Position numbers and translations under genes: made by a program
Notes under the pieces: model-generated
Told to the model about the DNA's origin: nothing
Database searches by the model: none
Seen by the model: the letters and a program-made list of their open reading frames with translations, nothing else
Shown: positions 35,281 to 44,759 of the stretch, one piece after another
How positions within the stretch are numbered: the first letter of the stretch is position 1
Layout: each line of letters opens with the position of its first letter
Assembly: GCF_022869865.1 (NCBI RefSeq)
Contig: NZ_CP094984.1
Coordinates: 2,914,001 to 2,978,000, forward strand
Source of the DNA: Arthrobacter zhangbolii
GTDB taxonomy: Bacteria > Actinomycetota > Actinomycetes > Actinomycetales > Micrococcaceae
DNA length: 64,000 nucleotides
Direction of reading: 5' to 3'

Positions 35281-36108
35281 CTAGCGGGAGACCGGCGCCT
35301 TGGGGCGCAGATGCTCCCGGGCAAACTCGAGGGTCTGCTTGAGTTGTTCCTCGCGCCCCCCGGCCCCCTTGGCCTTCCGGGTGCTGACCTCAATGGCCAC
35401 CACCCCCTTGAAATCGTTGTCCGCCAGGTAGGAGAGCGCTTCGGCACAGCGCTGGGTTCCCTCTCCGGGAAGCAGGTGCTCGTCCTTGCCGTTGGGCGTG
35501 CCGTCGGTGAGGTGAACGTGGCTGAGCCGGTCGCCAAGTTTGCGGATTTCCTCGAAGGAGTCCATTCCGGCGATTGCGGCGTGGGAGAAGTCCCAGGTCA
35601 CGTGCTCGTAGGGTTCCGGCACCGGGTTCCAGTGCGGCAGGTAGGCCTTGGCTTCCCGTCCGCGGACGCGCCACGGATACATGTTTTCCACGGCGATGGT
35701 GACGCCGTACTGCTCCGCGATGTTGCGCACACCTTCGGCGAAATTCTCTGCGTAACCGGTCTGCCAGCGGAACGGCGGATGGGTCACCACGGTGGAGGCG
35801 CCGACCTCTGCGGCCATTGCGGCGGAGAGCTCAATCTTGGTCCAGGCCTTCCCCCACACCTGCTGGGTCAGCAGCAGCGTAGGTGCGTGGATTGCCATGA
35901 TCGGCTGCTGGTACCGTTCGCTGAGCCCGCGGAGGGTGTCCGGGTTCTGGCTGATCTGGCTGTTGGTGACCATGACTTCCACGCCGTCGTAGCCGAGGTC
36001 GTTGGCTACCGCGAAGGCATCGTGCACGGAGAGCGGATAGACCGACGCACTGGAGAGCGCCACCGGGATGGTGGCGGGCTCGGTCGCTGGCAGTGGTGAG
36101 GTGGGCAT
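35281..36108 (-). CDS. Sugar phosphate isomerase/epimerase family protein
   Basis: A 275-residue xylose-isomerase-like TIM barrel (AP endonuclease family 2). Segments VALSSASVYPLSVHDAFAVA at the start, VEVMVTNSQISQNPDT, VAVENMYPW, VTWDFSHAAIAG and HVHLTDGTPNGKDEHLLPGEG contain the expected metal-binding Glu, Asp and His. The exact substrate is unknown. The start directly abuts the ppx stop (TAA then ATG), so the two are co-translated. The same pairing with Ppx/GppA and ProC is seen in mycobacteria (Rv0496-Rv0500 region, from memory). Confidence 0.88.
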   Translation of the reverse strand: MPTSPLPATEPATIPVALSSASVYPLSVHDAFAVANDLGYDGVEVMVTNSQISQNPDTLRGLSERYQQPIMAIHAPTLLLTQQVWGKAWTKIELSAAMAAEVGASTVVTHPPFRWQTGYAENFAEGVRNIAEQYGVTIAVENMYPWRVRGREAKAYLPHWNPVPEPYEHVTWDFSHAAIAGMDSFEEIRKLGDRLSHVHLTDGTPNGKDEHLLPGEGTQRCAEALSYLADNDFKGVVAIEVSTRKAKGAGGREEQLKQTLEFAREHLRPKAPVSR

Positions 36109-37155
36109 TTAGCTGGGCTTTCCGTTGGGGGAAATTCCGTGGACAGCTGACGGGGCGGGCGCTGCCGCGGCGGCCACGAGGAATTCCTCGCCTTCGGCCG
36201 GGCCGCGGGGCAGCTCGCCGGGAGTTTCAAAGCGCAGGGTGTCGAAGCGTCGCAGGATCAGGCCCTCACGGAGGGCCCAGGGGCAGATCCGCAGGACGGG
36301 GACGTCGAAGGCTTCCATGGCCGCCTGCGCCACAAGGGCACCGGCGAGCATCTGCGGGGCACGCAGCGCGGAAACGCCGTCCAGCCTGGACCGGTCCCGG
36401 GCACTCATCGCGCCGAGCTGCTTGGTCCAGACGGACAGGTCATCGCGGCTGAGCCTGCGGCGGACAAAGGGACCGGCAGCGGACGGCGCCGCGCCGGCAA
36501 TCCGGGCCAGCGAACGGAAGGTCTTGGACGTTCCGGTCACCAGGTCCGGCCGGCCGAAAGGCGCGAATTCCTCGGCCGCTTCCCGGACCAGTTCCCTGAT
36601 GTACTTGCGCAGCTTCTTGATGCTTTTGGGGGTGGGCGGGTCTTCGGGGAGCCAGTCCCGGGTCAGCCGGCCGGCACCGAGCGGAAGGGACCGGGCGATC
36701 TCCGGCAGTTCATCCGCCCCGAGTGCCATCTCAAAGGAGCCGCCGCCGATGTCCAGGTCAAGGATGGTCCCGGCACCCCAGCCGTACCAGCGCCGGGTTG
36801 CCAGGAACGTCATGGCTGCTTCGTCCGCGCCGGAGAGTTCCTCCAGCCGCACCGGGGTTTCCCGGTGTACCCGGTCCAGCACCCGGGTACCGTTGGCGGC
36901 CTCGCGGATGGCCGAGGTGGAAAACGCCAGCAGGTCCTGCGCACCGTGCCGGCGGGCGAAGTCCCAGGCTTCGTTGACGAAGCCGATCAGTTCCAGCTGG
37001 CCTGCCTCGCTGACGGCACCGTCCGCATCCAGGTAGGAAACCAGCTGGAGCGGGCGTTTGTGCGAGGCGAACGGGACCGGGCGGGCACCGGGATGCGCGT
37101 CCACCAGCAGCAGGTGGACGGTGTTGGACCCGATGTCGAGGACGCCTAGGCGCAT
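36109..37155 (-). CDS. Ppx/GppA family phosphatase
   Basis: A 348-residue actin-fold phosphatase of the exopolyphosphatase/pppGpp phosphatase family. Phosphate-binding loops are VLDIGSNTVHLLLVDAHPG at residues 5-23 and ILDLDIGGGSFEMALG near residue 137; FSTSAIREAANG is also typical. It hydrolyses polyphosphate or pppGpp; which one cannot be told. The single-domain length (about 310-350) matches actinobacterial Ppx. ATG 37155 follows GATAAT by 6 nt, marking its own promoter despite the close topA gene upstream. Confidence 0.92.
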   Translation of the reverse strand: MRLGVLDIGSNTVHLLLVDAHPGARPVPFASHKRPLQLVSYLDADGAVSEAGQLELIGFVNEAWDFARRHGAQDLLAFSTSAIREAANGTRVLDRVHRETPVRLEELSGADEAAMTFLATRRWYGWGAGTILDLDIGGGSFEMALGADELPEIARSLPLGAGRLTRDWLPEDPPTPKSIKKLRKYIRELVREAAEEFAPFGRPDLVTGTSKTFRSLARIAGAAPSAAGPFVRRRLSRDDLSVWTKQLGAMSARDRSRLDGVSALRAPQMLAGALVAQAAMEAFDVPVLRICPWALREGLILRRFDTLRFETPGELPRGPAEGEEFLVAAAAAPAPSAVHGISPNGKPS

Positions 37156-37161
37156 GTTCCC

Positions 37162-37167
37162 ATTATC
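37162..37167 (-). promoter_or_regulatory. -10 hexamer GATAAT, leaderless promoter of ppx operon
   Basis: GATAAT on the minus strand ends 6 nt before ATG 37155, within the 27-nt gap after topA. Confidence 0.45.
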
Positions 37168-37182
37168 GCTCTACCCCGCACG

Positions 37183-39918
37183 CTACTTCTTCGCCGCAGC
37201 CTTCTTGGGGGCCGCACGCTTCCGGGCCGGCTTCTTGGCCGGTCCCTTTTCGCGCTTCTCCGCCAGCAGCTCGATGGCCTGTTCCCGGGTGAGCTCCTCG
37301 ATTGCGGTGGAGCGGGGCACCGTGATGTTCGTGATGCCGTCGGTGATGTAGGGACCGAAGCGGCCGTCCTTGACCACAATGGGCTTCTCGGACACGGGAT
37401 CGGTGCCGAACTCGGCCAGCGGTGCCGCGGCCTGCCGGCCCCCGCGCTGCTTGGGCTGGGAGTAGATCTCCAGTGCCTGTTCCAGGGTGATCGTGAAGAT
37501 TTCCTCTTCAGTGCCGATGGAGCGCGAGTCGGTGCCCTTCTTCAGATACGGGCCGAAGCGCCCGTTCTGCACGGTGATCTCGTTGCCCTCGGCGTCGGTG
37601 CCCAGGACGCGCGGCAGCTTCATCAGCTTCAGCGCTTCCTCAAGCGTGACCGTTTCCACGCTCATGGACTTGAACAGCGAACCGGTGCGCGGCTTGACCT
37701 TCACCGGCTTCTTCGGGGGCTTGGGCTTGCCGTTCTTGTAGTACTCCACCGGCTGGTTGGCCAGTTCCTCTTCAGTGGGCTCCGGAATGAGCTCAATGAC
37801 GTACGGACCGTAACGGCCGTTGCGCGCCACGATGGTGCGGCCGGTCTCCGGATCGGTGCCGAGCACGCGTTCCTCGGGGGCTGCCGTTTCCATGAGTTCG
37901 ATGGCCTTGGCGGCGGTCAGCTCGTCCGGCGCCAGGTCCTCGGGCACGTTGGCCCGCTCCGGTTCGGTTCCCTCCGGAGCGTCGGCGGGCAGCGGGCGTT
38001 CCAAGTAGGGGCCGAACTTGCCCACGCGCAGCACAATGCCGTCGGCAATCTCGATGGAGTTGATCGCCTTGGCATCAATCTCGCCCAGGTCGTTGACGAT
38101 GGTGTGCAGGCCGGTCTCGACGCGGTCGCCGTAGTAGAACTGGTTCAGCCATTCCACGCGTCCGGCCTCGCCGCGGGCAATGCGGTCCAGGTCCTCTTCG
38201 AGCTCGGCGGTGAAGTCGTAATCCACGTAGTCGGTGAAGTGCTCCTCCAGGAGGCGGACCACAGAGAACGCAATCCAGCTCGGCACCAGCGCCTGGCCGC
38301 GGCTGGTGACGTAGCCGCGGTCCATGATGGTGGAAATGGTGGCTGCATAGGTGGACGGACGTCCGATGCCGAGCTCTTCCAGCATTTTCACCAGGGACGC
38401 TTCAGTGAAGCGCGGCGGCGGGGAGGTTTCGTGCCCGTTGGCGGCAATGTCCGTGCCTGTCAGCCGGTCCTCGGCCTTCAGCACCGGAAGACGGGCGCCC
38501 TCGGTGCCCTCGGCGTCGTCGTCCTCGCGCACGGCGTCGCGGCCCTCTTCATAGGCCGCCATAAAGCCGCGGAAGGTGATGACCGTGCCGGAGGCCGAGA
38601 ACTCGGCGTCGCGGCCGTCCGTGGAGACGGCGCCGAGGCGCACGGAAGCAGTGGAGCCCTTGGCATCCGCCATCTGCGAGGCGACGGTACGCTTCCAGAT
38701 CAGTTCGTAAAGCTTGAATTCATCGCCGCGCAGCGAGGACGCCACCTGGGCCGGAGTCCGGAAGGAATCACCGGCGGGGCGGATGGCCTCGTGGGCTTCC
38801 TGGGCGTTCTTGGACTTGCCCTTGTAGATACGCCGCGCGTCGGGCACATATTCGGGACCGTAGAGTTCCGAGGCCTGCCGGCGGGCAGCGTTGATCGCCT
38901 GGTCCGACAGCGCCGGGGAATCGGTACGCATATAGGTGATGTAGCCGTTTTCATACAGCCGCTGGGCCACCTGCATGGTCACCCGCGAGGAGAACCGCAG
39001 CTTGCGGCCCGCTTCCTGCTGCAGGGTGGAGGTGGTGAACGGTGCCGCGGGGCGCCGGGTGTAGGGCTTGGTGTCCACCGAACGGACGGTAAACGCTGCC
39101 GATTCCAGTCCGGCGGCCAGCGAAACGGCCGAGGCCTCATCCAGGTGGACGGCGGTCTTGGACTTCAGCTCACCGCGGTCGGTGAAATCCTTGCCGGTGG
39201 CCACGCGGGCGCCGTCAACGGATACCAGGCGGGCTTTGAACTTCTCCGCAGCCTCGGTGGCGAAGGTACCGATCAGGTCCCAGTACGACGCCGGGCGGAA
39301 CGCCATGCGCTCACGCTCACGCTCAACCACCAGCCGGGTGGCCACGGACTGCACACGGCCGGCGGAAAGACCGCGGGCAACCTTACGCCAGAGCACGGGG
39401 GAAATCTCGTAGCCGTACAGGCGGTCAAGGATGCGCCGGGTTTCCTGGGCATCCACCATGGCGACGTCGACGTCGCGCATCTCCAGCAGAGCGCGCTGGA
39501 TTGCCTCACGGGTGATTTCGGGGAACGTCAGGCGGTGAACCGGAACCTTGGGCTTGAGCACCTGCAGGAGGTGCCACGCAATGGCCTCGCCTTCACGGTC
39601 ACCGTCAGTTGCGAGGTAAAGTTCGTCGGCGTCCTTGAGGGCGGCCTTGAGTTCGGCCACCTTCTTCTTTTTGTCCGCGGACACCACGTAATACGGCTCA
39701 AAGTCCTTATCCAGGTCCACTGCGAACTTGCCGACAGCCGTCTTTTTCAGCTCGGCAGGCAGGTCGGAGGGCTGGGGAAGGTCACGGATATGTCCCATGG
39801 ACGCCGTCACCTCGAAACCTTCGCCGAGGTACCCGGCGATGGTCTTGCCCTTGGCCGGAGACTCGACAATTACAAGCTTCTTCTTGCCGGTCTTCTTGTC
39901 CGTAGCCTTAACTGGCAC
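37183..39918 (-). CDS. topA: DNA topoisomerase I (type IA)
   Basis: A 911-residue enzyme relaxing negative supercoils. The N-terminal TOPRIM domain has LVIVESPAKGKTIAGYLG and YLATDGDREGEAIAWHL; the active-site Tyr is in NGYITYMRTDSPALSD near residue 337. The C-terminal half holds actinobacterial topoisomerase repeats (GRYGPYV, GRFGPYLK, GRFGPYITDG) and a Lys-rich tail (KKPARKRAAPKKAAAKK) for DNA binding. GTG 39918 has AGGAG 4 nt upstream and begins VPVKATDKK; an ATG nine codons earlier (39945) is less likely. Confidence 0.96.
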   Translation of the reverse strand: MPVKATDKKTGKKKLVIVESPAKGKTIAGYLGEGFEVTASMGHIRDLPQPSDLPAELKKTAVGKFAVDLDKDFEPYYVVSADKKKKVAELKAALKDADELYLATDGDREGEAIAWHLLQVLKPKVPVHRLTFPEITREAIQRALLEMRDVDVAMVDAQETRRILDRLYGYEISPVLWRKVARGLSAGRVQSVATRLVVERERERMAFRPASYWDLIGTFATEAAEKFKARLVSVDGARVATGKDFTDRGELKSKTAVHLDEASAVSLAAGLESAAFTVRSVDTKPYTRRPAAPFTTSTLQQEAGRKLRFSSRVTMQVAQRLYENGYITYMRTDSPALSDQAINAARRQASELYGPEYVPDARRIYKGKSKNAQEAHEAIRPAGDSFRTPAQVASSLRGDEFKLYELIWKRTVASQMADAKGSTASVRLGAVSTDGRDAEFSASGTVITFRGFMAAYEEGRDAVREDDDAEGTEGARLPVLKAEDRLTGTDIAANGHETSPPPRFTEASLVKMLEELGIGRPSTYAATISTIMDRGYVTSRGQALVPSWIAFSVVRLLEEHFTDYVDYDFTAELEEDLDRIARGEAGRVEWLNQFYYGDRVETGLHTIVNDLGEIDAKAINSIEIADGIVLRVGKFGPYLERPLPADAPEGTEPERANVPEDLAPDELTAAKAIELMETAAPEERVLGTDPETGRTIVARNGRYGPYVIELIPEPTEEELANQPVEYYKNGKPKPPKKPVKVKPRTGSLFKSMSVETVTLEEALKLMKLPRVLGTDAEGNEITVQNGRFGPYLKKGTDSRSIGTEEEIFTITLEQALEIYSQPKQRGGRQAAAPLAEFGTDPVSEKPIVVKDGRFGPYITDGITNITVPRSTAIEELTREQAIELLAEKREKGPAKKPARKRAAPKKAAAKK

Positions 39919-40095
39919 TGTTCTCCTACGTAACGGGTGGTTCAAATGAGTGGGGCTGCTTTAATCCCGGGTGTCCGGCGCATCTCCGATTCGGGCATCG
40001 AGTCCGGCTCATCCACAGACAGTATGCGCGATGCCCCAGCACTAGGGTAACCGGAAAGCACCGAAGGTACGTTCCGACGCCCTCCCGGGCACCGC

Positions 40096-41718
40096 TTATC
40101 CGGATACCGGAACCAGGAAGCCGTCCAAGACAAGGTTACGCACTTCCTGCATCAGGTCCGGCGCAAACGCGGCATCGGTGCGGTCCAGGAGCGCTGCCAG
40201 CGCCGACGATATCTGGCCGGCGGAGAGTTCACCGTCACAGGCCGAGACAAACCCGGTGAGTTCGGTGCTCATCAGGTTGGTCCGCCGCAGTCCGGCGCCC
40301 TGACGGAGCAGGATGACGCCGGGGTGTTCGGCGCCGGGCCGCTGGTGGCGTTCCTCGGTTACGTCCTCGGCCACCAGAAGGTGGGCCGCTGCCAGATCGG
40401 AGCTGCCGGCAAGCCAGTCGAAGCGTTCGACGGCGGCCTGCAGGTGGGGTCCCACCGGCTGTTCAATGGGGTGGGTGATTTCCTCGAAACGCCGCAGGGC
40501 TTCGGCCCCGGGGTTCTGCCGACGGCGTAGCCACACTGAGCCGAAGCCCACGGAACCCACGTCCCGGGAGGCGAAGTCCGCGAGGTATCCGGCGTAGGCC
40601 GCCACGTAGTCCTCCCGGTCCCGGCCCTGGGCCGCGTCGCGGAGCCACATTTCGGCGTATTCCGGCGGGGTGAGGCGCTCCCGCTGGATCACCCAGGCAT
40701 CCGTCCCCTCGGGCAGCCACTGCTCCAGCCGCTCTGACCATGCCTCCTCGCGGCCTGCGGGGATTTCCCAGTTGCCGAGCATCTGGGCGGTGCCGCCGGG
40801 CGCCAGCACCGTTTCGAGGCCGGACATCAGGGCGGCCACGATGCCGTCCCCGGCCAGGCCGCCGTCGCGGTAGGTAAACCGGTCCGCGTCCGTTTCGGTT
40901 CCGGTGCGCGGAGTAATAACGAAGGGCGGGTTGGATACCACCAGGTCGAAGGATTCCCCCTGCACGGGTTCGAGCAGGCTGCCCAGGCGCAACGTGAAGC
41001 GCTCGTCGGGCTGTTCCGGATCGATACCCAGCTGGGGTGCGTTGAGCAGGAGATTGAACCGGGCAAACGCGAGGGCGCGCTCGGAGATGTCCGTGGCCGT
41101 GACGTGCCGGGCGTGCCGCAGGAGGTGGAAGGTCTGGATGCCGCAGCCGGTGCCCAGGTCCAGGGCACGGTCCACGGGGGTCCTTACGGTGAGCTGCGCC
41201 AGGCTCAGCGATGCCTGGCCGATGCCCAGCACGTGATCGCGTCGCAGCACCCCGGGCCGCTGGTGGCTGCCCAGGTCGCTGGCGACCCACAGGTCACCGC
41301 CGGGATTCTCCGCCGTGCCGGCTCCGCCGTCGTCCGCAGCGTAGGGCCGCAGGTCAACGGCGGCGCGGAAGGTGCCGAAGATGCGTCCGCGTTCAATCAG
41401 CCCCAGCTCCAGCAGGCCTTCCGTACCGGTGCGGGGCAGGGCGGCATCCAGCTGCGCACGCTCCACGGTCTCCCCCAGCAGCCAGAGCAGGACCGGCAGG
41501 GCCAGCCGCCTGGGCTGCTCCGCCTCCGCTTCGGCCCGGCAGGCAAGCAGTGCAGGAACCAGCTGGTCCCGCTGCAGCGCAGCCGATGCATCATCGCCGA
41601 GGAAACCGGCTACGCCGTCAACGGTGTAGCCGGCCTCCCCGAGATCGGCGGCAAGCGCTTTGAGCAGCCAGGTATCCCGGCTGCGGGGCGCGGAGGGCAC
41701 AAACGAGAAATCACTCAC
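40096..41718 (-). CDS. Class I SAM-dependent methyltransferase (small-domain type)
   Basis: A 540-residue protein. Residues 1-150 are an N-terminal helical domain of unknown function (an actinobacterial DUF7059-like region). The methyltransferase core follows: SAM motif ALDLGTGCGIQTFHLLRHA near residue 190, ATDISERALAFARFN, and VVSNPPFVI near residue 262. The NPPF/Y motif marks enzymes that methylate amino groups of adenine, guanine or glutamine, such as PrmC-like and RNA methylases; the target is unknown. The GTG start follows TAGACT by 6 nt. It sits next to topA. Confidence 0.85.
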   Translation of the reverse strand: MSDFSFVPSAPRSRDTWLLKALAADLGEAGYTVDGVAGFLGDDASAALQRDQLVPALLACRAEAEAEQPRRLALPVLLWLLGETVERAQLDAALPRTGTEGLLELGLIERGRIFGTFRAAVDLRPYAADDGGAGTAENPGGDLWVASDLGSHQRPGVLRRDHVLGIGQASLSLAQLTVRTPVDRALDLGTGCGIQTFHLLRHARHVTATDISERALAFARFNLLLNAPQLGIDPEQPDERFTLRLGSLLEPVQGESFDLVVSNPPFVITPRTGTETDADRFTYRDGGLAGDGIVAALMSGLETVLAPGGTAQMLGNWEIPAGREEAWSERLEQWLPEGTDAWVIQRERLTPPEYAEMWLRDAAQGRDREDYVAAYAGYLADFASRDVGSVGFGSVWLRRRQNPGAEALRRFEEITHPIEQPVGPHLQAAVERFDWLAGSSDLAAAHLLVAEDVTEERHQRPGAEHPGVILLRQGAGLRRTNLMSTELTGFVSACDGELSAGQISSALAALLDRTDAAFAPDLMQEVRNLVLDGFLVPVSG

Positions 41719-41724
41719 CAGCCC

Positions 41725-41730
41725 AGTCTA
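41725..41730 (-). promoter_or_regulatory. -10 hexamer TAGACT, leaderless promoter of methyltransferase gene
   Basis: TAGACT on the minus strand ends 6 nt before GTG 41718; the same hexamer drives the HAD gene at 27176. Confidence 0.55.
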
Positions 41731-41757
41731 GGACGTGCCGCAGGCGCCGAAGCCCGC

Positions 41758-43617
41758 TTAGCCCGCGGCCGGCTCCAGCGGCTCACCGGCTGCGCTGCCA
41801 GCCGCGGGGGCGGCGCTGCCGGCTGCGGCGGGCATTCCGGCAGTACCTGCACTGTCGGTCCCGCCGGACCGCCCTGCAGCATGCTGAGCCGCCCGGTAGC
41901 CGAAGACGACGGCGGGGGCGATGGTGGCCCCCGCTCCGGGATAGGTGCGGCCCATCACCGACGCCGTGGTGTTGCCGGCGGCGTACAGCCCCGGGATCAC
42001 GCTGCCGTCCTCCCGCAGGACCCGCGCGTCAGCATCCGTGACCAGGCCGCCTTTGGTGCCAAGATCCCCCGGATAGAGGCGGACAGCCGAGAACGGGCCC
42101 TTTTCCAGCGGGCCAAGGTTCGGGTTGGGCTTCACGCGAGGATCGCTGTAATAGGTGTCGTACACCGTGTCGCCGCGGTGGAAGTCCTCATCAATCCCGG
42201 TCTTCGCGAAACCGTTGAACCGCTCCACCGTGGCCTGCAGGGCGGCCGGCGGGACGCCCATTTTTCCGGCCAGCCCGGTCAGCGATTCATCCTGCAGCAG
42301 CAGCCCCTGGTTCTTCCATTCCTTGCGGCCCTGCAGCAGGGCGTTGAACAGGTAGCGGCGGGCGTGCCGGGCATCGAACACCAGCCATGCCGGATCCCCG
42401 GGGACCTTGTGGTTGTTTTCGAGCATGTGGTGGCCGAAGTCCACATAGGATTCGGACTCGTTCAGGAAGCGTTTGCCGGCGGCGTCAACCACCAGGGAAA
42501 ACGGCATGGACCGTTCGGCCAGGGTAAACGTGACCGCGCCCTTCGGTCCCACGGTGGTTGGCCCCCACCACGCGTCATCCATCAGGGCGAGGGCTCCCCC
42601 GCGTGCGGCCACTATGTCGATAGCCTGGCCCAGGTCTCCGTCCGGTGCCGAGGAGTACTCCTTTTCCAGGCCCTGGTACTTCTCGCGCCACTCGGCGTTG
42701 CGGGCAAAGCCGCCGGCCCCCAGCACCACGCCCCTGCGGGCCCGGATCCGGATGTCCCGGCCGTCCCGGCGGACCACCGCTCCGAGCACGGCGCCGTCGT
42801 CGTCCTGCACCAGATCCGTCAGCGGCGCCGACAGCCAGACGGGCGTCTGCTGGTTGCGCACGATGTACATCAGCGAGGAGGCCAGTGCGCCACCCAGCCC
42901 GTAGAGCCGCTTGCCGCGCAGCAGGCCGCCGACGGTGCGGAAGACAAACCGGGCACCGCGGATAAAGCCGCTGGGAGTGGACCAGGCCCGGGAAAGCTCC
43001 CAGACATCATCGGTGGCCAGCGGTGCCGGGATGCCGGAGGCCGCCGGCCGGGACTGCTTAAACCAAGGGCCCAGCAGCTTGGTATCAAAGGCCTTCACCT
43101 CGAGGGAACGCCCCACCATGCCACCGGGCCGGTCCGGGTAGTAATCCGGATAGTCCTTGGACCGCATCCACTGCACGCCCAGGTTTCCCAGGAACGTCAC
43201 CACCTCAGGGATGGTGTCCAGGAACGCCAGCTTGCGTTCGCGCGAGGAGACCGGCCCGACGTCGGCAATCACCTCCTCCATATAGGTGAGCGCATTCTGC
43301 CGGCTGTCCTGCACGCCCGCTTTTTTCATCAGCGGATTATTGGGCATCCAGAGCCCTCCGCCGGAAATGGACGTGGTGCCGCCCCAGAGTTTGGTGCTCT
43401 CCACCACCAGGACGTCCAGGCCCTCGTCGGCGGCCTTAATCGCCGCTGTCAGGGCGGCTGCGCCGGTTCCCACCACCAGGACATCGACTATCCGGTCCCA
43501 GTCCTGCTGCCCCTGCGCTGACCGTGCCCGGGTCCCGGCGGACGGCTTCGCTACCGCCTGCCCGTTGCCGTTACTTCCGTTGCTTCCGTTGCCTTCGCTT
43601 ACCGCTGCTTCTGCCAC
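41758..43617 (-). CDS. FAD-dependent oxidoreductase, 3-ketosteroid-delta1-dehydrogenase-like
   Basis: A 619-residue flavoprotein of the KstD/fumarate-reductase superfamily. FAD motifs: VDVLVVGTGAAALTAAIKAA near residue 45, KLWGGTTSISGGGLWMPNN, and C-terminal GLYAAGNTTASVMGRTYPGAG. The YPGAG region contains the Tyr/Gly active-site signature of 3-ketosteroid dehydrogenases. The N-terminus is SerGlyAsn-rich (GNGSNGSNGNG, from 9-bp DNA repeats) and the C-terminus Ala/Gly-rich, so both ends are probably disordered. No other steroid gene is nearby, so the substrate is open. Sits alone between methyltransferase and TrhO genes. Confidence 0.87.
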   Translation of the reverse strand: MAEAAVSEGNGSNGSNGNGQAVAKPSAGTRARSAQGQQDWDRIVDVLVVGTGAAALTAAIKAADEGLDVLVVESTKLWGGTTSISGGGLWMPNNPLMKKAGVQDSRQNALTYMEEVIADVGPVSSRERKLAFLDTIPEVVTFLGNLGVQWMRSKDYPDYYPDRPGGMVGRSLEVKAFDTKLLGPWFKQSRPAASGIPAPLATDDVWELSRAWSTPSGFIRGARFVFRTVGGLLRGKRLYGLGGALASSLMYIVRNQQTPVWLSAPLTDLVQDDDGAVLGAVVRRDGRDIRIRARRGVVLGAGGFARNAEWREKYQGLEKEYSSAPDGDLGQAIDIVAARGGALALMDDAWWGPTTVGPKGAVTFTLAERSMPFSLVVDAAGKRFLNESESYVDFGHHMLENNHKVPGDPAWLVFDARHARRYLFNALLQGRKEWKNQGLLLQDESLTGLAGKMGVPPAALQATVERFNGFAKTGIDEDFHRGDTVYDTYYSDPRVKPNPNLGPLEKGPFSAVRLYPGDLGTKGGLVTDADARVLREDGSVIPGLYAAGNTTASVMGRTYPGAGATIAPAVVFGYRAAQHAAGRSGGTDSAGTAGMPAAAGSAAPAAGSAAGEPLEPAAG

Positions 43618-43780
43618 TTCTACACATCCCCGCCTCGTGCCGCGCCCGTTCCCGGCTCGCCCGGCGAAAGCCGGGACCGTTCGGGCCTGTCGCGGGCCGT
43701 CGGCCCGTGTGCGGGAGACTAGCAGCGGGGTCTGCGGAAGTACATAGTTTTCTTAGGCAGCGGCTAAGTAAGTGTGGCGG

Positions 43781-44674
43781 CTAATCCTCGCAGCCGTCCG
43801 GGCAGCGCAGGGTGGACGGATCGGAGGCGCACTCGGCGCAGTACAGTGTGAGCTTGCGGCAGGACGGGTTGGAGCAGTTCTCGAACTTGCTGGTGGGCGC
43901 CTCGCAGCGGACGCAGCGGCCGATGGTCACGGCCTCATCAGTGAACTCGGTGTGCATCCGCTTGTCGAAGACGTACAGGGAACCTTCCCATAGGCCCTTG
44001 TCACCGTAGGTTTCCCCATACCGGACAATGCCGCCCTTCATCTGGTAAACCTCTTTGAATCCCCGGTTCACCATCAGGCTGGAAAGCACCTCGCAGCGGA
44101 TCCCGCCGGTGCAGTAGGTGACCACGGGCTTGTCCTTGAGATCGTCATACTTCCCGGACTCCAGCTCGCTGATGAAGTCGTGCGTGGTGGACACATCCGG
44201 AACCACAGCGCCCTTGAACTTGCCGATCTGCGCTTCGAAGGCGTTGCGGCCGTCGAAGAACACCACTTCCTCCCCGGCCTTTTCCTTCTCAGCCACCAGA
44301 TCATGCAGTTCCTCCGGCCGCAGGTGGGTGCCGCCGCCAACCACGCCGTTTTCGTCCACCTTCAACTCGCCGGGTGCACCGAAGCTCACGATTTCCTCGC
44401 GGACCTTCACGCTCAGCCGCGGAAAATCCTCCGCCGAGCCCTCGGAGTACTTCACATCCATCTTCTTGAAGGCGGGGTATTCGCGCGTCGCCTTCACGTA
44501 GGCCTTCACGGCGTCGAGGGGCCCGCCCACGGTTCCGTTGATGCCGTCCCGGGAGATCAGGATCCGTCCGCGCAGGCCCAGCTTCTCGCACAGGGTGCGC
44601 TGCCAGAGCCGGACGGCGTCGGGGTCGGAGAGGGGGGTGAAAGCGTAATACAGTGCGATTCGGTTCAGTGCCAC
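43781..44674 (-). CDS. trhO: Oxygen-dependent tRNA uridine(34) hydroxylase (rhodanese-related)
   Basis: A 297-residue protein making 5-hydroxyuridine at tRNA position 34. An N-terminal ferredoxin-like domain ([19 protein letters not shown]) is followed by a rhodanese domain with active Cys in [16 protein letters not shown] near residue 190 and [16 protein letters not shown] Cys-rich end ([33 protein letters not shown]) is probably zinc-binding. GTG 44674 follows TACCCT by 6 nt, indicating a leaderless start; an ATG 13 codons upstream is less likely. Confidence 0.92.
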   Translation of the reverse strand: MALNRIALYYAFTPLSDPDAVRLWQRTLCEKLGLRGRILISRDGINGTVGGPLDAVKAYVKATREYPAFKKMDVKYSEGSAEDFPRLSVKVREEIVSFGAPGELKVDENGVVGGGTHLRPEELHDLVAEKEKAGEEVVFFDGRNAFEAQIGKFKGAVVPDVSTTHDFISELESGKYDDLKDKPVVTYCTGGIRCEVLSSLMVNRGFKEVYQMKGGIVRYGETYGDKGLWEGSLYVFDKRMHTEFTDEAVTIGRCVRCEAPTSKFENCSNPSCRKLTLYCAECASDPSTLRCPDGCED

Positions 44675-44680
44675 ATCACT

Positions 44681-44686
44681 AGGGTA
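44681..44686 (-). promoter_or_regulatory. -10 hexamer TACCCT, leaderless promoter of trhO
   Basis: TACCCT on the minus strand ends 6 nt before GTG 44674. Confidence 0.5.
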
Positions 44687-44747
44687 GACCGCTGCGCAGG
44701 ACGTGCATTTCACCCGGCATCCATACCTTTACCCCCGAAGGCACCGT

Positions 44748-44753
44748 TAGGGT
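44748..44753 (+). promoter_or_regulatory. -10 hexamer TAGGGT, leaderless promoter of GNAT gene
   Basis: TAGGGT ends 6 nt before ATG 44760. Divergent from trhO. Confidence 0.5.
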
Positions 44754-44759
44754 TCAGCT

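Noticed and set aside
41104-43521. Long open frame (about 800 codons) on the plus strand opposite the methyltransferase and KstD-like genes
   Set aside because: Antisense shadow of two genes with clear motifs; no recognisable domain.
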